From assembly GCF_932276165.1 (NCBI RefSeq), contig NC_063987.1:1860001-1924000 (forward strand): 64,000 bases of DNA. The letters run 5' to 3'. This document shows positions 24,740 to 36,700 of this stretch, one piece after another. The stretch is from Plutella xylostella (lineage: Eukaryota > Arthropoda > Insecta > Lepidoptera > Plutellidae). The notes under the pieces were generated by a model that had not been told where the DNA came from, made no database searches, and saw only the letters and a list, made by a program, of their open reading frames with translations. The position numbers were made by a program, and so were the translations under genes. Position 1 is the first letter of the stretch. Every line of letters starts with the position of its first letter.

Positions 24740-25841
24740 TACCACCTTCCGTACACAAGTTTGATGTGCATTCTGCCTTGTCGAAATGGAAATCAATCAC
24801 TCCTCCCGTCACCTGATGCCACAGTCCGACTGCTATCATCCCTCGAGTGAAGCTGCAAAAATGATCAGCCTGTATATTTATGTAAAATTGTATCTGTTGT
24901 TTACAGTTAGGTTTGATTTTAATGGCCTTTGATTGATTATTCAAAATCTAAACTTATATTTTAAAGAGGAAGGATTTATAGGTATTTGTTATTCTAGATT
25001 GTATAAGGCTATTTAATATGATGTTCCCTAAATTCCTGTGTGAAACCCTTTAAATCCGTAGCTCGCAAGAAAAATCTAGTTAAGTAATTTAAAATCTGGC
25101 TCCTAACACTTACACTTTAGCGTACCTGTATTCTTTTGATATGATGCTTAAGCATATTTGGGTCAATTACTTAAAACAACTTAAACTTTTCATAAATTTT
25201 ATTCTCAAACCATAAAAATCGCTATTTAAGCCAAAGTAATTAACGGACTTCAGCCAATCTTCCGCTGACCGAAATAGGTTAATCTTCTAGGAAAATTTAA
25301 TGGTCTTTAACTTCTGTAATCTCATCTTTGGCTTGCCCCGTGACGAAATTACGTAAAGTCTTTCAGCAATAAAACTCGTCATAAAGACCATTTTATAATA
25401 GGATCGTAAAATGAGTATTCGAGTGGGATAAAGCACCAGAATCGGCCCCCTAAGGCATTTCCTAACTTTTATTTTTATTACGTTTGTTTTTTACTTGCGC
25501 CGTTTAAATATCATTTGGATTTGGACACCTGCGTTTTTTTTTTATTTGTGTCTTTATCTTTATTTTAACAATTCAATTACTTTTGTTGTATTATTCCAGA
25601 TTATCTAAAGCTGGTTTGCCTCTGGCGTAGATTGCCGAAATTATATCCGATCGTACAAAATGGATACAAATAAAAAAATAAGTAAAATATATATTAAAAG
25701 ATTTTTTTTTAAATAAGCCCTGGTAGCTCTTAAAACCATCAATTCAATACTCCATCTAAAGCGTTAACATACGTATCAATGTAGGGAGTGAAATTTATAA
25801 GTGATGGATCAAATGGGAATTCAAAGTACTTATTCGCTTTA
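24740..25841. other. Non-coding, nothing recognised
   Basis: AT-rich spacer with no supported feature. Confidence 0.4.
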
Positions 25842-26395
25842 GGGTGAATTCGTCCAAACATCACGTTACACGAGAATAACTATACCGGGATTAAAATTAT
25901 ACGCGAGTAAATATCTAGGATAAGTACATTTGCATTCTACCAAGTTATACCATGATTAAATTGAATGAACGAGGAACGAAACTGTAATGCAACTAAAATA
26001 AAAATAGCTGCGTTTCAAAGCATGCAATAGAAATGACATGCCAACTTAGTTTGAATGGATTATAAAAGTATGAAATTGTTTATGTTTTAAAATTTTATTC
26101 GCTGTTGTTATTCTGAGACTTTGCCTTTTAACGTACTTTTGTTTATGTTTTGACAGATGTGTTTATATGTCATTATGACGGTTTTCTAATCAGCTGATGT
26201 GCTGCCGCCATTACAAAATTACTCTCGGATAAGCTCGTTACACGGTCAATTTTGGCGGTATAACATTTTATTCTTGGGATAAGCTAGTTAACTATCTTGT
26301 TTTCAGGTTTGGTAGAATGCAAAATCTGCTTACTCGCGAGTAACTGGTAGTTTACTCGTGAGTAAATAGTTACTCGACGTTGGCCGAATCCGCCC
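25842..26395. mobile_element. Harbinger-like MITE, 554 bp, TTA TSD
   Basis: The left end GGGTGAATTCGTCCAAACAT pairs with the right end in reverse complement GGGCGGATTCGGCCAACGTC. Both are flanked by TTA (25839-25841 and 26396-26398). A 3-bp TWA duplication with GGG-starting ends is the PIF/Harbinger pattern. No transposase is present. Confidence 0.6.
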
Positions 26396-26683
26396 TTAAT
26401 GGACCATATCTGCTGTCTATAGAAATTAAATAGCTGGAAAAAATATTAGTTCCTATTCCCAACTCATAGTAAAAATCACACCAGATACTTATTAATATGT
26501 ATCTTAATATTATTATTATTTACCCTATAACAGATATACACCTAATTACCATCCACTGCTATACATCATGGTCCTCTAACATAATTTCTCAGCATTCAAC
26601 ATGCAACCAATACCGGCATCCTTTCTATCCGATGCAACTTGAAGGCATAAAATATGATCATATAGCTTAGACCTACCACACCT

Positions 26684-26916
26684 GCACCCCTATCCGGAAA
26701 AAAACAGTGCTAACGTATAGAATCGAGGTCCGAGTGTTCTATTCGAAAGTGCTGTCAACCTATCAACAACAAAATGGCGGTGATACATTTGGGAAAGTTT
26801 GACAGCTATCATTCCATAGGTCATTCTATTCGATAGATAAAAAGTGCTTCAAAAGTGCTGTCAACTTGCAAGCACTTTCGAATAGAGTGCGCTCTGATTT
26901 TTCCGGATCGGGGTGC
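26684..26916. mobile_element. MITE, GCACCCC..TCCGG ends
   Basis: GCACCCCTATCCGGAAAAA at the left pairs with GCACCCCGATCCGGAAAAA at the right (reverse complement). Inverted similarity extends inward (CTATTCGAAAGTGCT on both sides). The short plus-strand open frame across its right end is incidental. Confidence 0.6.
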
Positions 26917-28517
26917 TGATGTTACGGTTGTTGGTATAACATATGTTGTTTCAGCTCGAGCACCAACAAAATTTCACCCTGCACCAAATATAAGGCTCTA
27001 TTCACACTGTGCCGTGGCGCGTGTGAGACAAATTAGCATGGTCAGTCGCACTTTCTAAATGACCGACGATCTTCGTGGCTTCCGCTCGATTTTTCATTAC
27101 TGCCCTAGGGTGGAAACCAACTCGACTTGATTCTATGATAGCTTAAATAAGCTGTGTTAAATGTTTGAGGATGTATGTATATCTGCTGTTTGTTTGTCTA
27201 TTGTAACCTAGGTATTTTTATTTATTAGGAACTTTTCATTTTAACCAGATGTATAATTAAAAAATATTTATTATATATCCTTTATATGGCTTGGTTAACG
27301 AATTTATCCAATATTATTAATAATTATGTTATCTTTAATATGGATGCAACTCTAAATAGCTGTAAGATCAGATATTCTTTATTTATAAAGACGCGGACAC
27401 AACAATGTGCGCCCATATTTTTATTTAAGTTATATTTTTAAAATAACCGGCACAGTTCAGCTGTAACCTGAGCGACATGCACACACGACGATTATTGAAA
27501 ATTAGTCATGCGATTAATTAGTCGCTCAAAGCGAAGGGAGGGGGGGGCGCGGCTTTGTAATGACTCCACTAATTGTTTCAGATGTTTGACCTGTGTCCTC
27601 GGCGCCTCTGTCTGCCTCTATGTTCCTCTATGTGGATGATAGGGTGATAGGATTGAATGGTTATTGTGTTAGAATTTGTGTGTAGGGATATTGGATTACG
27701 GTTGTTGCTATAGTTATGTCATGTAGCCTTTATGGCCTAACAAGATAGGTACATTCATTTGTAGAAGTCAGATAAGGCTAAGCCTATTATGAAAAATAAA
27801 TAAATTAAAATTTATCTTTCTCATGGTAAACATTTCTGTAATTAGAGACCAAAATCGTAACTTTGCACAAGGCAACAATAAAATTAATAATTACTTATTG
27901 ACTGAATTTAGGGGTAAAAGTTAAAGATATTCACGATCGTACATACGAGATTACTCGTTGCAAAGTCACTAGTTAGCAGTTTGAGTTCCAGTTTATCCTA
28001 TCCTTTTCATGAACCATTTCAATACCATCTCCATAAAATATGTAAAGACTTTGGCACAGTTTCTGATTTAATAAAATCCACTTATAAGTTCTTAAGTAGT
28101 GCTTTATGACCAATCAACCAAGCACCATGCGATTAATATTTTAATTACTTTGAGCTAGCACACACAGTTTTCTATATCCAGTACCTTTTCACGCAAAATA
28201 GGTTTCCTCAATTTCCTTCCTGAATTACTGAAATAAACAAAAAGTATCAGTACGAACCATGCAATAAGATTATTTATACTCACTGAAAAGCAGTTAAAAC
28301 GGCAACTGCCAACTGAAATAACGCTGTAAATAGTTGAAATTGCAAATGGCGGCCAAGCATCTTTGTCCAGGCAATTCGGAAGAATGGACCAATGAAGTAG
28401 AATCGTTAAATTTAATGTACACTAACCTGAAGTCGTAAAAGCTGGTTAATCTCAATACACCGATAGCGTTTATTATTCATAGTGATGGGTAATACAGGTT
28501 ATCGATATCGAGAAGTA
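26917..28517. other. Non-coding, nothing recognised
   Basis: Positions 27480-27640 are more GC-rich with a G-run at 27540-27549 but hold no convincing exon. Confidence 0.35.
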
Positions 28518-28651
28518 CAGTCAGCTGCATAAGTAGCTGTACACTTTTGTACCTTGTCAAACTCACAAACTGCCTTTTAAAACATTATCAGTTTGTTATG
28601 TAGCTAGTTTGATAAGGAACAAAAGTGTATAGCTACTTATACAGCTGACCG
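28518..28651. mobile_element. Mariner-type MITE, 134 bp
   Basis: CAGTCAGCTGCATAAGTAGC at the left and CGGTCAGCTGTATAAGTAGC at the right (reverse complement), with TA on both sides. The inverted arms extend about 45 bp (TGTACACTTTTGTACCTTGT against TATACACTTTTGTTCCTTAT). Confidence 0.65.
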
Positions 28652-28735
28652 TACACTCCAGTGTAATGACAAGGTTCAAGTTACAGTTATGGAACGTCAA
28701 AGGCAGGTGGATCTTTTTCATTGCTTGTGAGTGTG
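28652..28735. mobile_element. MITE family A, copy 2 (short)
   Basis: It starts TACACTCCAGTGTAATGA and ends with CATTGCTTGTGAGTGT. It abuts the preceding MITE and shares its right-hand TA. Confidence 0.5.
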
Positions 28736-29290
28736 GATACCTTTCACCGTCATCCAAAAATCATCTAATGTTATACCTACGTAGCTTTCTTAGAAATACC
28801 AAAGTTATCGAAGTTTCAGCAGAAGTAAAATGAATAAAATATGTTTAACTTGAAATTCATAAGAAAAAACTTGAAGTACATATGTTAAAAATAATAAACA
28901 TACCAACGATTTAAAAAACGGATTGCAAAAGTTTCTCCCGATTTTATTAACAATAAGTATTGCAAAACCTGCATAGATAAGTACATACAAAAATACGTAT
29001 TCATTATGATTAGCTGTCCTGTCCACTATTTTACTAATTATATTTTTTTACTGTATTAGAGGAGGCTCATGTCCTTCAGTGGATTAAAAAAAAACTCTGT
29101 GTTGTTTGAAAAAACTATAGAGTCTAAATCAATTACCGCCCTTACCCCATCACTAGCCGGAAATAAAAATCGTAAATGAAGCTATTCAGACGCTGGAGCG
29201 GTCAGGATGTGCGATTAACTCGCGTTTTTCGTGGCCTCAGCCTTTTATTGTAGTTTTATTTTCAGGTAGGGATACCTACTTGCTATTTAT
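28736..29290. other. Non-coding, nothing recognised
   Basis: No supported feature. Confidence 0.4.
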
Positions 29291-29446
29291 TTATTTATGT
29301 GCTGCCACTCCGGCGACGGGTTTGTAGGGCTTGGCAGTAAACTGTGCATCGATCTTATGGTGTCTCCGGTGCATAGTCTTTGACTGCGGCTGCAGCACGG
29401 GTTCGGTATCGACGTTGATAAACTCGTTTAATGCGCGTTCCACCAA
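29291..29446 (-). CDS. Possible last exon of an unknown gene
   Basis: An open frame of about 51 codons ends in TAA, overlapping an AATAAATAAA run that could act as a polyadenylation signal. The peptide reads ALNEFINVDTEPVLQPQSK, then MHRRHHKIDAQFTAKPYKP and ends VAGVAAHK. GC content is well above the surroundings. There is no good acceptor or ATG at the 5' side (weak 'aaacgag' near 29426). I do not recognise it, and chance is possible at this length. Confidence 0.25.
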   Translation of the reverse strand: MVERALNEFINVDTEPVLQPQSKTMHRRHHKIDAQFTAKPYKPVAGVAAHK

Positions 29447-31004
29447 TTACGGCGCTATATTTATGGCGAATCATGATAAATAGTGACATATGTCGCGATA
29501 CTCGTGATCTACGTCGATAACGAATACGTATAGCAGCAGCTGGTTGGTACTTTGTCTTCTTAGTTTAGTCATGTTTAGTTTATGCTTAGTTTAGTAGACT
29601 TATGCTGTTACCTATATAAGAGTTAAGTCATAAACATGATATTGTAGATGGGTTCAAAGATGAACTGTGTATGCCTTGGTGTGTCTATCAGTGTTGGATA
29701 TATTGCAAAAAATTAAGTCATACAAGTCCTTATCCTCAACTTAGTAAAGGTTTGAAACAAAAATACAGGATGTCAAAAATAAAATAAATGTTATAGTAAA
29801 GGTTTAATTCAAATTAAATTTTTCACTTTTCACAAGACTCACAGGGCCTACCATTTAGACAAACGCTGTTGGCTGGCCAACGCCTTATAAATGTGTAAAA
29901 TTGTGATTTAAACATCCACAAGTTTTTTTTTTTGTTTATAGAAACACAGAAAGTCTCCCAACTTACTATTTTTGATACAACCTTTATTTATTTTGTGATC
30001 ACAGAAATCCATCAGTTCATATGACGTCATATCCTGCAATAACGCAGATCAGGGGCATATTGCGGTCATTTCCGGTCGCATCGCCGGGTTTATTGAATTT
30101 GCTACCAATTTCTTGAGGTCCTACAGGAAGATATACAGGTTGTTGCAAAAAGGTTATATTAAGCCGAAACCTACATGTGCAGCATGTAATATCTAAGCCC
30201 GGGAAAGAAGTTGGAATCTCAAAATACAGTACCGTTTTTGAGTAATTAACGTCCAAAGTTTTACTCGAAAATTTAGTACCAACAACCCTGACAATATGAC
30301 ACTGTGACCTAGGTACATGTAATAACATCGAAAACGTTATCTCCGGGACAAGTTGTGTGGACCCTTTTCGGCTTAGTAAACCAATTTTGCAACACACTGT
30401 AGATTGTGATGAGTTTACACAAAATATATGTGATGAGTTTACATAAATGCTCACGACTGCAATCCCTGAAGGAGTAGTCAGAGGTGACTCGCAAGCGAGC
30501 GACTCGCTTTTCGCTATACATTTTGTACTCACGTGATAGGTCACTGTGGGTACATAGTGTACATACACATCTAGTATCTAGATGTGCAGGTTACAACACG
30601 ATATTTTTTCTTCACACAACATACAGCAGGTTTAAAGTAGATAAGGTAAAATTTATCTTAAACATTCAGTCATAACTCGCACAATCGCTTGCGAACCGAA
30701 ACCGCCAAATCGTTTGCAAGGTGAGTAATCCACAGAAAATAATGATCCCACCAACTCTAATACCTTCAACATAAAGTCCATAATACCTCGAACCGATTCT
30801 CGATTCACCGAGTAAGTAATCGAGTACTCGAGTCCTTAACTCGATTCTTCTCGGTCTCATCACGAGCTCGCGATGCGTTCATTTGGAAATGATTGTCTTA
30901 CTGGATCCGATTCTTAAATATCTCGGTGTTTTGGTTAAACTTTCTTTTTCTCTTCTTGTTGGGGAGTAATCTGGCAGTGATTGGAGCGGAAGTTGTTATG
31001 TTAC
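29447..31004. other. Non-coding; one long unassigned open frame
   Basis: A 183-codon minus-strand frame spans 30017-30568. It has scattered Cys and no domain signature. The block around 30150-30230 reads like degenerate repeat DNA, so I do not call a gene. Confidence 0.35.
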
Positions 31005-31351
31005 TACACTCGCGAGCAATGAAAAAGTTTGACTCAACATGCTTTGCCTTCCGCGAGTATCCGTTTTTTTTACAATAATTGACAGTGTTATCTTGGCAGA
31101 CTTTTTAATATCTATTTTATTTATATCTTCATAAGTGTGTTAGAATTCCTCTGCGTATGCATTACTTGTTTTTTTACTTAACTTCAAGTGATACCAAACA
31201 ACTCAATTTCTTTAAAACAATAAACGTTTAGTTGGTGGCTTTCTGAATGTATTACTTCAATATTGCAGACGGCTTCATTTAGCCAGTCTTTTCCAATTAG
31301 GAGTAATTTGGTGCTATCTTCACTGGAACGATTTCATTGCTCGTAAGTGTA
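31005..31351. mobile_element. MITE family A, copy 3
   Basis: It starts TACACTCGCGAGCAATGAAA and ends with CATTGCTCGTAAGTGTA. The right 95 bp also match a solo right half at 59461-59545 (ttgcagacggc, tagtcttttcc, gagtaatttgg). Confidence 0.65.
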
Positions 31352-31573
31352 GTTTAAACATAAAAGGTAGACGGTGGACCAAATATAAATGCCATTTACC
31401 GCTTAAAATTCCAGTCCGCAAAGACTTGAGTATAATAATATTGTAAATCTGCACCTCAAAAGTAATGCTAAACAGCCATACCGTTTCAGTTTCATGTCAA
31501 TCCACAAACGACATCACCACTATACTTCCCATCATTACCCAAACACACGAAACCCATCCAATCTCATGATCTA

Positions 31574-31723
31574 CAGGGTGTTTAAACAAAAATTCTAAAA
31601 AACTTTCTACAAAAAAACAGTTTCTTCAGAAAGTTTGTTGGTTACGTGATTGTTTTCACGTACTTATTTCCTAAATTCAGACTGATGTGCTGATATATAC
31701 CTTTGGCTTACTATAACATCCTG
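31574..31723. mobile_element. Small TIR element, CAGGGTG ends
   Basis: It starts CAGGGTGTTTAAAC and ends ATAACATCCTG, flanked by TA. Length 150 bp. Confidence 0.45.
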
Positions 31724-31868
31724 TACAGTCACCGGTCTCTGCAGACCAAAAAGCCATTTGTCTAGAAACAAAAACATATTCACCCTCATCATTTCACGTC
31801 GTAAAAAACAATGCGTATTATTATTACTTGTCGAGAGTACTTAGGCGGTGTTTTTTACTTCATTAAAG

Positions 31869-31946
31869 GTGCATGGGGCGGAAACAGACGCCGGCGGATG
31901 CCTTTTCGCGGGCGGCGGCTTTGGCGACGAGATCAATGAAGCGCGG
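31869..31946 (+). CDS. GC-rich exon-like segment
   Basis: A 78-bp GC-rich block stands out in AT-rich DNA. An acceptor-like 'ttcattaaag' precedes it and a donor-like 'cgg/gtaggg' follows. In phase 0 it reads VHGAETDAGGCLFAGGGFGDEINEAR. The opposite strand is open too (RFIDLVAKAAAREKASAG), so the coding strand is ambiguous. It could be an isolated exon, a transposon fragment or chance. I do not recognise the peptide. Confidence 0.25.
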
Positions 31947-31951
31947 GTAGG

Positions 31952-32688
31952 GTGGCCATGGGGTAAGGTTTATGTGGGACTAATGAAATTTAGTTTAAAA
32001 ATTATTAATTACGTAAGTAATAAGTTATTATTACGTTGGCACAGTGACCCAAAGTGCGTCTTTGAAATTGTTGTTAATTAATAATTGGTACTACGAGTAT
32101 GTTGAAGTAATAAATATACCTATTATTTGTACGGCCTACAACTAAAAATCACCAGCAGGTCTATGTGTAATTGTGTATGACTGGATGTTTATGTGCTGAT
32201 CACCAGATCAATAAGTATAATGTAACTAATCTAAACCCATGGTCACCCTACCAAATCCCCGTTTGATGTGCCTCTGCATAAACAATTATGGATAAAACTG
32301 AAAATATGCCAACTTCCCAGGGACTCCCTTTGTCATCTTCAAAATGATCAGCAAGATGAAACTCCCAGGGCGACGGCGCAAAGGTAGAATACTTTCTACT
32401 AAAAGGTAGAAAATGTTTTCTTAAAAGGCAGAAAATTAATGAGTCAGCGGTTTATTGAAGATCTCGTTTGATGAACTGTTCTGTGTGCAGTAGAATGGAA
32501 ACGGTTTTGAGGATATAAAGGATTGTTTGCAGAGCATTGGTTGTTTTTGTAATTAATCTTGTAGAGTAACTATTTTAAACATAAAAGCAGTGAAATAAGT
32601 TAGGTACGTAATTTATATAATAGGTGGAATCAACAAGATATTGGATGCGCATAGATTTTGATCGTGGCGGTTAGTTCTGAGGTTATTA
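31952..32688. other. Non-coding, nothing recognised
   Basis: AT-rich spacer before the piggyBac-like element. Confidence 0.4.
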
Positions 32689-32692
32689 TTAA

Positions 32693-33649
32693 CCCTTAAT
32701 TCACTTCCTGAGTCCCTGGGACTCACATCAAAATTTCAAACTTTCATAATTGTAAAGTTTGAGCGGCTAGTTTCTCCCACGTCTCAGTACCTTCCTGAAG
32801 GGTCACGGGCTCCGCGGTGGCGAGAGGACGTGCGCCGGCGATGCGTATTTAGTGAGTTATTGCGTCGAGTGAGTCCCACGGACTCATACAAGTGAATTAT
32901 GCTATATTTATTTTATTAAATTCAATTTTCGAATGTTGCTTATTTGTCGTTATTATTGATATAAATCATATTTTTTTATATGCTTATAAGATATATTTTA
33001 TGGATTGGCAAAATGAATCGAAAACAAGTTAATATTAATGAATAAAATGCACATAACTCGTCTGCCACACAAAGTTCGCTGCTCGATTTCATCTATCATG
33101 AAAAAAGACATTCCTGAAGATGCGAGTCACCCTGAATCTGAAGATATGTAATGAAAGAAAGTATTGCTATCTGTTCCATTACAAAAAGAGAATATAAACT
33201 GCATTTCTATGTACCAAATGTACAGAACCTATATGTTTGGCCTGCTCAAAAAAGGTATGCTGACGTTGCCTATAAGCAGTGGCAAAACCCATTGCACGTT
33301 TTTTATTTTTGTATTAGAGCATACATTTTTGTTTTTTTTATTTTTGGTTTGTATGTCTTTAAGAGTCAAAAAAACGTAAAATCATATATTTGTTACGAAT
33401 ATTTGATATTTTTGTAGAGGTTTTAAAATACCTCTGTTTTTTTAGGCTCATAAAATTAGTTTCTTTAATTTTGGAGAGGATCTCAGAAGTCTGTCCAGTT
33501 TCGTTGCTTTTTTCTAGTGCATTAATAAGTACTGAATAACATTATTACATATTTTTTTGAAAAAAATATTTTTTGTTTGAGTAACCCACGCTTACAAAAT
33601 ATATGAGTCTGAGAATTACGTTAGTAAATTTCACGAAGTGAATTAAGGG
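32693..33649. mobile_element. piggyBac-like element, non-autonomous, TTAA TSD
   Basis: The ends are CCCTTAATTCACTTCCTGAG and, in reverse complement, CCCTTAATTCACTTCGTGAA. TTAA flanks both sides (32689-32692 and 33650-33653). TTAA duplication with CCCTT ends is diagnostic of piggyBac. At 957 bp it is too short for a full transposase. Plus-strand open frames at 33060-33400 might be a decayed C-terminal part (MKKDIPEDASHPESEDM), but this is not certain. The right end lies only 7 bp from the lipocalin gene's polyadenylation signal. Confidence 0.8.
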
Positions 33650-33660
33650 TTAATGAACCA

Positions 33661-33666
33661 TTTATT
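33661..33666 (-). terminator. Polyadenylation signal AATAAA of the lipocalin gene
   Basis: AATAAA on the minus strand, 60 bp after the stop codon. Normal cleavage 10-30 bp further would fall at the piggyBac-like boundary or inside its terminal repeat. Confidence 0.6.
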
Positions 33667-33725
33667 GTTTGTAAGTAAACTATATTCGTTCTTTACTCTA
33701 TTTAATGTACCTAGGTATATAACAT

Positions 33726-36700
33726 TTATGCTAATTTGTCGGATAATAATTCATCGCACACGGTCGGTTCCATCATGGACTCTGCTCCGCGTAGTTTCTT
33801 CAAAAACTCGATGGTTTCCAATAGCTGGTTCATGTTCACATCCTGTAAAAAATATAATAAGTTTATACTTCTGTAAAGTGAACTAAACTCACCGACATAT
33901 TATCAGTAAGCGTAAATCTGTCGAAGACCCGATGACTGATGTTCTGGAGTGGAGACCATGACTAGGCAAACGTAGTGTAGGACGCCCTCCGGCTAGATAG
34001 GGTGACAACTTACGAAACGGTAACGATTGGATGCGGAAAGCTAAAGATCGCATCCAGTGGCCTGCTTTGGGAGCGCTCCAAGTCCGGTTTGACAGTAAAC
34101 AAAATGCGGACTGTTTTTTTCCTTTATTTTGTATGTGACACACTATCTTGTTCCTATATTGTTAATCTAAGTTTTAGACTGACCCTATTTGCCATATTTT
34201 TACAACAACGACTAAAGAAGTAAATAATTATGAATAATTAATTTATTTATACACTTTATTGTACACATACAAATAAAAACATAAAAGAGAACAGTTACAA
34301 ATCAAAAAACACAAACGTATACAAAGGCGGGCTTATTGCCAAAAAGCAATTTCTTCCAGCCAACCTTCGACTGGGTGAAAGAAAAATGCCATTAGATCCC
34401 TTAACTAATTTGAGTAGGTACAATTATCAAACTGAACTTAGCCTATGATTTAAACCTAACCTTAAATTATCATTGTATAGATTACAACTACTTACAACAT
34501 AAAATATACTTATAAAAATAACATCATACTTATATATAAATAATACTACATAAATATAAATACATATATATATATATATATATATACCTATTTTACCTGC
34601 CAACCTAATGATTCAAAATAGTGATGCCTGACATTTTTTTTAAAAGTTGCCATTGATGGTGACTGTCGCACTCCCTCTGGCAAGGAGTTCCACAAACAAG
34701 CTGCCTTCATTGCGAATGAATCGCTATAAGAGGCGGCATTATGATCAGGAATGCTCAACAATTTGTTCTCTACTGACCTCAACGCTCTGCCCTGAGAATG
34801 AGAACACAAAAACGAAAACTTGCACTTCAGGTATTGGGGAGATGAGGGGTTATTTAAAACACTGTACAATATGTTGAGAATGTGAGTATTCCGGCGAAGG
34901 CGAATTGGAAGCCACTGTAATTGAGCTCGATACTCAGAAATGTGATCATATTTGCGCAATCCGAAAATGAATCGGATGCACAAGTTCTGGAGACGTTCGA
35001 GTTTGTTGAGTAGCTCTTCAGTGAGGTCAAGATAGCTTACATCGGCGTAATCAAGAATAGGGAGCAGTAAGGACTGTGCCAACGTAACTTTAGTGTTCAG
35101 TGGTAGAAAGTACTGCAAGCGCTTAAGAGAATGGAAGGACGCGAACATCTTCTTGCTGACAGCATCTACTTGGGGAATCCAAGAAAGTGTGCAATCCATG
35201 ATCACGCCAAGATTTTTTACCGAAGCTACGTATGGTATGACAGTCTGATCGTATGTGACTCTCATGACAGCTGACACGTCAATTTTACGAAGCATTCGTG
35301 AGCTTCCGAGGATAATTGCTTGTGATTTCGAGGGATTGAGCAGTAGACCGAAAGACTTGACCCACTTAGAAATAATTTCCAAGTTTTCATTAATACAACT
35401 CACGGCCGTGCTCAAGCTCTCAGGTGGTGCACCGGCATAGAGCTGAAGATCGTCTGCATATAGGTGGTAGTTAGAAGTAAGTTTGTTTGCCAGGATGTTG
35501 ATAAACAGGGAGAACAGTAAAGGAGAAAGGACGCCGCCTTGAGGAACGCCAGCAAGAACTTGACACCAAGAAGAACTCTCAGCATCAGTACGTACACACT
35601 GCTGACGCCCTTTGAGATAAGACTCGAACCACCTTGTAACTGCCGAAGATACGTTAAGAGATTGAATAACACCAAGGAGTAACTCGAAGTCAACCGAGTT
35701 GAATGCATTGCTGAAGTCCAGCAACGCAAGGACTGTAAGTTTCTGATCGTCGATGTTGTGCCTGATGTCATCGGTGACTTTTATTAAAGCTGTAACTGTA
35801 CTATGGCCTGGACGAAAGCCGGATTGAAATGGGTTCAGGAGTTGGTTGTTGGAGAGGTAGGAGGACAACTGTTCGAAGACTAGGCGCTCGAGAACTTTGG
35901 ATAGAAAGGGTAGGATAGAAATGGGTCGGAACTGGGACAAGGACGTGGGATTAGGGACTTTTGGTAATGGAAGAATGAAGGCCTTTTTCCAAAGGCTGGG
36001 AAAAGAACTGCAAAGTAGAGAATAGTTCATTAAATTCGTGATGTGCGGTAAAATTACGTCCAGAATAGAAACTATCATGCGGGCACCGATATCATCAATA
36101 CCTACAGCTTTGCTAGTAATATCAGAGATGCATCTCTTAACGTCACGGCCAGTAACAAGTTTGAAATTGAAAGAGGGGCAGTCAGGGATAGGCAAGGAAG
36201 AAAGATGATTAAGAGCTTCTGTTCTAATTTGATCATTTAGAACTAATGGAGGTGTAGAGAAATGCTTGTTTAGAGCAGAGAGGTCAATGTCGAAGTTAGA
36301 ATTTGCCTTAGACTTCCCTATGCCCAGTGTTTTCAAAAAATTCCACAATTGTGAATTATCACAGTTTTCTATGGATGTATGGATGTATCGGCGTTTTGCG
36401 TCCCTACACACTCTATTGCAGCGATTCCTCAACTCCTTGTACACTTTCAGGTTCTCTTCAGTTGGTTGTTTCTTGTAGCGGTACTTGGCGTGATCTCGTT
36501 TCGTCATGAAGCCTTTGATCTTGTCCGTAAGCCACGGGGCAGGGAGCTGTTTGACACGGACAGGACGAAGGGGTGCATGTTTATTAAACAGGTTCGTGAG
36601 AAGAGAGTTAAACATAGTTACCCTCTCGTCAATATCGTCTATGTCGTTCAGCTGTGCCCAATCAATGGCTTTTGCATCCTCAAAAAGCCGCTGCAAGTCC

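Noticed and set aside
26855..27058. A 67-codon plus-strand frame
   Set aside because: It starts within the right inverted repeat of the MITE at 26684-26916 and has no signature.
30017..30568. A 183-codon minus-strand open frame
   Set aside because: No recognisable motif, no plausible start or splice context, and parts look like degenerate repeat DNA.
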